NCBI RefSeq assembly: GCF_016735585.2
Contig: NZ_JAERSE020000005.1
Span: forward strand, 186,001 to 250,000
Length of the DNA stretch: 64,000 nt
Direction of reading: 5' to 3'
DNA from: Chryseobacterium tagetis
GTDB taxonomy: Bacteria; Bacteroidota; Bacteroidia; Flavobacteriales; Weeksellaceae
Position 1 is the first letter of the stretch. Every line of letters starts with the position of its first letter. Shown here piece after piece: positions 60,362-64,000 of the stretch. A model generated the notes under the pieces. The model saw only the letters and a program-made list of their open reading frames with translations. It was not told where the DNA came from and searched no databases. The position numbers were made by a program, and so were the translations under genes.

Positions 60362-61810
60362 ATGAAAAAGCAGACAATTAAGGAAATCCTACAGGATTAC
60401 AAGAAAGTATTACATCATGACATTACGGTTTACGGTTGGGTAAGAACGTTCCGTGCAAATCGCTTCATTGCGCTTAATGATGGTTCTACGATTAATAATT
60501 TGCAAATAGTTGTTGATTTCGAAAATTTTGACGAAGAAATTATTAGCAAAATCGGTACTGCGGCTTCTTTGAAAGTGGTAGGTGAAGTTGTAGAAAGTCA
60601 GGGAGCAGGGCAAGCTGTGGAAATTATCGCTAAAAAGATTATCATTTTAGGAGATAACTTTACTGAGGAAAGAGATAAAACGATTCTTCAGCCTAAAAAA
60701 CACTCATTGGAAACATTGAGAGACCAGGCGCATTTAAGATTCAGAACAAATCTGTTCGGAGCTGTTTTCAGAGTACGTCATGCGGTGAGTTTTGCGGTGC
60801 ATTCATTCTTTAACAAAAACCAGTTCTTTTATATCAACACTCCTGTAATTACGGGAGCTGATGCAGAAGGAGCGGGAGAAATGTTTGGAGTAACGAACTT
60901 TGATCTGAATAATATTCCAAGAGACGAACAGGGAGATATCGATTTCGCTCAGGATTTCTTCGGTAAGAAGACAAACTTAACGGTTTCAGGACAGCTTGAA
61001 GGAGAAACTGCAGCAATGGGATTGGGAAGAATTTATACGTTCGGACCTACTTTCCGTGCAGAAAACTCAAACACAACGCGTCACTTGGCAGAATTCTGGA
61101 TGATTGAGCCGGAAGTTGCATTCAATAATTTGGAAGATAATATCGACCTTGCAGAAAATTTCCTGAAATATGTAATTCAATATGTATTGGATAACTGCAA
61201 AGATGATTTGGAGTTTCTGGACAAACGTTTTGAAGAAGAACAAAAAGGAAAGGCAGAAAAAGACAGAGCAAAAGAAGGATTGATCGAAAAACTTCAAAAT
61301 GTAATTGCTAAACGTTTCAAACGTGTAAGCTATACGGAAGCGATTGAGATCTTAATGAACTCTAAAGAAAATAAAAAAGGAAAATTCGCATATCCAGTTG
61401 AAAGCTGGGGAACCGATCTTCAGTCTGAGCACGAAAGATATTTGGTTGAAAAACACTTCGAAAGCCCGGTAGTTTTGTTTGATTATCCGAAAGAAATCAA
61501 AGCGTTCTATATGAAACTGAACGACGATAATAAAACTGTTGCGGCAATGGACGTACTTTTCCCTGGAATCGGAGAAATTATCGGAGGTTCTGAAAGAGAA
61601 GCAAGACTGGATGTCCTAAAACAGAAAATGGCAGATATGCATGTAGATGAGCACGAACTTTGGTGGTATTTAGATACCAGAAAATTCGGTTCTGTACCGC
61701 ACGCAGGATTTGGATTAGGATTGGAAAGATTAGTGCTTTTCGTGACGGGAATGACAAACATCAGAGATGTGATTCCTTTCCCAAGGACACCGAAAAACGC
61801 AGAATTTTAA
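60362..61810 (+). CDS. asnS: asparaginyl-tRNA synthetase
   Basis: 482 residues, class IIb aminoacyl-tRNA synthetase. An N-terminal OB-fold anticodon domain (ITVYGWVRTFRANRFIALND) and the class II core: motif 2 FRAENSNTTRHLAEFWMIEP and motif 3 GFGLGLERLVLFVTGM. The Asn-type features and lack of extra domain distinguish it from AspRS. A charged insertion near residues 280-310 is normal here. Confidence 0.95.
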   Translation: MKKQTIKEILQDYKKVLHHDITVYGWVRTFRANRFIALNDGSTINNLQIVVDFENFDEEIISKIGTAASLKVVGEVVESQGAGQAVEIIAKKIIILGDNFTEERDKTILQPKKHSLETLRDQAHLRFRTNLFGAVFRVRHAVSFAVHSFFNKNQFFYINTPVITGADAEGAGEMFGVTNFDLNNIPRDEQGDIDFAQDFFGKKTNLTVSGQLEGETAAMGLGRIYTFGPTFRAENSNTTRHLAEFWMIEPEVAFNNLEDNIDLAENFLKYVIQYVLDNCKDDLEFLDKRFEEEQKGKAEKDRAKEGLIEKLQNVIAKRFKRVSYTEAIEILMNSKENKKGKFAYPVESWGTDLQSEHERYLVEKHFESPVVLFDYPKEIKAFYMKLNDDNKTVAAMDVLFPGIGEIIGGSEREARLDVLKQKMADMHVDEHELWWYLDTRKFGSVPHAGFGLGLERLVLFVTGMTNIRDVIPFPRTPKNAEF

Positions 61811-61814
61811 AAAT

Positions 61815-61849
61815 AAAAAAAGCCTTAAAGTAATTTTTAAGGCTTTTTT
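61815..61849 (+). terminator. terminator after asnS
   Basis: Stem AAAAAGCCTTAAA/TTTAAGGCTTTTT. Confidence 0.9.
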
Positions 61850-61968
61850 GTTTATTTAAATAGTTTATTATGAAAATTCATAATACAAAAATCGTGCTAA
61901 AAATTATTGTTCTACAAATAAATTTATTAAATTCGTAGAATATGTTATGTTAAAACACAAAGACAACT

Positions 61969-63432
61969 ATGCTTAAACAACACTTACAACTCAAATTAGG
62001 GCAGAAGCTTGCGCCTCAGCAAATTCAGTTGATGAAGCTGATTCAGCTTCACACTTTGGAATTTGAAGAGGAATTAGAGAGAGAGTTAGAGGAAAACCCG
62101 GCGTTGGAAATAGCAAAAGAAGATTCTAAAGAAGATGAATATTCTTCTCTGGAGGATTCCTATGAGAATGAAGGCACAGAAAGTATCGAAACCGATTTTG
62201 ATGTGAATGAGTATCTTTATGATGATGAGCCTAGCTATAAAACTGCATCCAGTAACTATTCTCCCGATGATGAAGATTTTGACAACGAAAGTCTTCTGAC
62301 CGAAGGCCAATCTTTATATGATTATTTAATGGAACAGATTCATCTTGTAAATATTACAGATGAAGATGTGAAAATTGCAGAATATATCATTGGAAATCTG
62401 GATACAGATGGTTATTTAAGAAGAGAAATCAAGTCGATAGTAGATGATTTGGCTTTTTCTCAGGGGATTTATACTACAAAAGAAAAAGTAGAAGATATTC
62501 TTGAAAACTATATTCAGAAGCTTGATCCGTCCGGTGTGGGAGCAAGAAGCTTGCAGGAATGCCTTCTTTTGCAGATTGAAAAGAAAGTAAGCTCTGATAA
62601 AGCGGTTTCATTGGCTGCAAATATTTTGAGACATCAGTTTGATGCCCTTACCAATAAGCATTACAATAAGATTATTCAGAAATATGATATTGAAGAAGAA
62701 GATCTGAAAGATGCCTTGGATGAAATATCAAAGCTATCACCAAAAGTAGGAGGTAATTTTGATACTCAGACGATTACCATCAATCAGGAGATTATTCCCG
62801 ATTTTGTCATTCAGGTAAAAGACGGTCAGGTAATTCCGATGTTGAACAGCAAAAATGCTCCAACATTAAGAGTTTCTGAGGAATACAAAGATATTTTATC
62901 AACCTATTCTCATGATAAAAATTCTGCGGAACACAAGCAGGCAGCTTTATTTATCAAACAAAAACTGGATGCTGCAAAATGGTATATTGATGCGATTAAT
63001 CAGCGTCAGAACACCTTATTGCAAACTATTAATGCGATTGTAAAATTCCAGAAAGATTATTTCATTACGGGAGATGAGAAATCATTAAGACCCATGATTT
63101 TAAAGGATATTGCAGATATTACCGGTTTTGACATTTCCACCATTTCAAGGGTTGTTAAAAGTAAATATGCAGATACTCCAAACGGAATTTTATATCTTAA
63201 AGATTTATTTTCGGATAGTTTAACAAATGATGATGGTGAAGAAGTTTCTACTAAAGAAATTAAAACTCACCTTCAGGAAGTTATCAATAAAGAAAATAAA
63301 AGAAAACCACTGACGGACGATGCTTTGGTGGTAATTTTGAAAGAACAGGGTTATAATATCGCAAGAAGAACAATCGCAAAATATCGTGAACAGCTGAATA
63401 TTCCTGTCGCGAGATTAAGAAAAGAACTTTAA
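61969..63432 (+). CDS. rpoN: RNA polymerase sigma-54 factor
   Basis: 487 residues. Region I: LKQHLQLKLGQKLAPQQIQL and the ELEENPALE stretch; acidic region II; core-binding region III; a helix-turn-helix; and at the C-terminus the RpoN box ARRTIAKYRE (in NIARRTIAKYREQLNIPV). Needs an activator ATPase; none is seen in this window. Confidence 0.95.
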   Translation: MLKQHLQLKLGQKLAPQQIQLMKLIQLHTLEFEEELERELEENPALEIAKEDSKEDEYSSLEDSYENEGTESIETDFDVNEYLYDDEPSYKTASSNYSPDDEDFDNESLLTEGQSLYDYLMEQIHLVNITDEDVKIAEYIIGNLDTDGYLRREIKSIVDDLAFSQGIYTTKEKVEDILENYIQKLDPSGVGARSLQECLLLQIEKKVSSDKAVSLAANILRHQFDALTNKHYNKIIQKYDIEEEDLKDALDEISKLSPKVGGNFDTQTITINQEIIPDFVIQVKDGQVIPMLNSKNAPTLRVSEEYKDILSTYSHDKNSAEHKQAALFIKQKLDAAKWYIDAINQRQNTLLQTINAIVKFQKDYFITGDEKSLRPMILKDIADITGFDISTISRVVKSKYADTPNGILYLKDLFSDSLTNDDGEEVSTKEIKTHLQEVINKENKRKPLTDDALVVILKEQGYNIARRTIAKYREQLNIPVARLRKEL

Positions 63433-63437
63433 AAAAT

Positions 63438-63469
63438 AAAAAAAGCATTTCAATTTGAAATGCTTTTTT
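63438..63469. terminator. terminator between rpoN and acyl-CoA synthetase gene
   Basis: Stem AAAAGCATTTCAA/TTGAAATGCTTTT, bidirectional. Confidence 0.85.
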
Positions 63470-63479
63470 GTTTGCTGAT

Positions 63480-64000
63480 TTATTCTTTTATATGTTCCAG
63501 ACCAAGTTCTTTCATAGAGACTTCTCTCATCTCTACTTTTCTTATTTTTCCTGAGATGGTCATCGGGAATTCTTCTACAAATTTCCAGTATTTAGGAACT
63601 TTATAATGCGCGATTCTTCCTTTGCAATAGCTCAACAGTTCATCTTCTGTTACATTAAATCCTTTTCTCACCTTTATCCAGGCCATTACTTCTTCACCGA
63701 ATTTTTCACTCGGAACTCCAATAATCTGTACATCTAAAATATTAGGATAGGTATATAAAAAGTCTTCAATTTCTTTTGGCGAAATATTTTCTCCCCCACG
63801 GATAATCAAATCTTTAATCCTTCCAGAAATCGTTATATAGCCTTCTTCGTCCATTACCGCCATATCTCCAGTGTGCATCCATCTTCCATCATCGATCACT
63901 TTTCTGGTGTTTTCGGGATCGTTCCAGTATTTTAACATGACAGAATATCCTCTTGTACATAATTCTCCATGTTCACCGCGCTTCAGAATTTTTCCGTTTT
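63480..64000 (-). CDS. AMP-binding acyl-CoA synthetase, C-terminal part (5' end outside window)
   Basis: 173 residues of an adenylate-forming enzyme. The Asp of YFHTGD-like DGRWMHTGDMAVMDEEGYI, the hinge GRIKDLIIRGGENISPKEIE and the catalytic Lys in MTISGKIRKVEM are visible. The frame is open to the window edge. Probably a fatty or aryl acyl-CoA synthetase; the substrate cannot be told from this part. Confidence 0.9.
   Translation of the reverse strand, partial: NGKILKRGEHGELCTRGYSVMLKYWNDPENTRKVIDDGRWMHTGDMAVMDEEGYITISGRIKDLIIRGGENISPKEIEDFLYTYPNILDVQIIGVPSEKFGEEVMAWIKVRKGFNVTEDELLSYCKGRIAHYKVPKYWKFVEEFPMTISGKIRKVEMREVSMKELGLEHIKE

Overview
The window looks like a chromosomal segment of a low-GC Bacteroidota organism, most likely a Chryseobacterium-like member of the Flavobacteriia (Weeksellaceae). 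The evidence is the repeated Bacteroidota promoter element TAnnTTTG upstream of many genes, the near absence of Shine-Dalgarno sequences, and the gene families: DUF6261, DUF6341/DUF6427-like and DUF3109 proteins, an OstA-like protein, a TonB receptor with a carboxypeptidase-like N-terminal domain, and a START-like protein. Family names were recognised by eye; no search was run.

Layout. 1-2279: end of isocitrate lyase, a hot-dog thioesterase, queD and an LpxH-like phosphatase. 2470-7120: a LuxE-like protein, aquaporin Z, a secreted M15-like protein and an ABC-F ATPase. 7378-10966: a small Cys/His protein, a TonB receptor and a lipoprotein, probably one metal-uptake locus. 11108-12442: trigger factor. 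12720-18509 (minus strand): an accessory island of lipoproteins with a constant N-terminus, a Gly-rich linker and a JAB/JAMM-like C-terminal domain, each followed by duplicated small exported proteins and by orphan C-terminal tails. 18620-23480: a DUF6261 gene with a repeat-bearing leader, a secreted LolA-like protein and an M16 peptidase. 23563-29072: housekeeping and conserved hypothetical genes, including DUF3109, UspA, an FAH-family hydrolase, a DnaQ-like exonuclease and PssA. 29183-38541: an LtaS-like sulfatase, DUF2147, pdhB, kup, a Fur-family regulator, an OstA-like protein and a class III aminotransferase. 38666-40337: a second small accessory locus, a lipoprotein followed by a broken Rhs-tail-like metalloprotease and a small exported protein. 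40620-53483: START-like protein, class IV aminotransferase-like protein, amidase, yqgE, pdxH, HU, panD, flippase-like protein, TPR protein, M3 peptidase and others. 53582-64000: rpsP-rimM, a serine hydrolase, two regulators, a CDP-alcohol phosphatidyltransferase, asnS, rpoN and the end of an acyl-CoA synthetase gene.

The most interesting region is 12720-18509. Two long lipoproteins share an almost identical N-terminal region and then diverge after a Gly-rich linker into AT-rich C-terminal domains that both carry an E...HxH...SxxD JAMM-like motif. One is intact (551 residues); the other carries a single-base frameshift. Each is followed within 5-16 bases by exported small proteins present as tandem paralogues, and two further orphan tails lie downstream. 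This is the architecture of a polymorphic toxin/immunity locus on a surface-lipoprotein scaffold. The function is inferred, not shown. The locus at 38666-40337, with a decayed HExxH toxin-like tail next to a small exported protein and two near-identical terminators, is a second and more degraded case.

Other signals: four copies or partial copies of a REP-like palindrome, one translated in frame inside the LuxE-like gene; at least seven genes whose TAnnTTTG element ends only 3-5 bases before the ATG, which predicts leaderless mRNAs; and a class IV aminotransferase-like protein that seems to lack the PLP lysine. I saw no rRNA, tRNA, CRISPR array, integrase or transposase.
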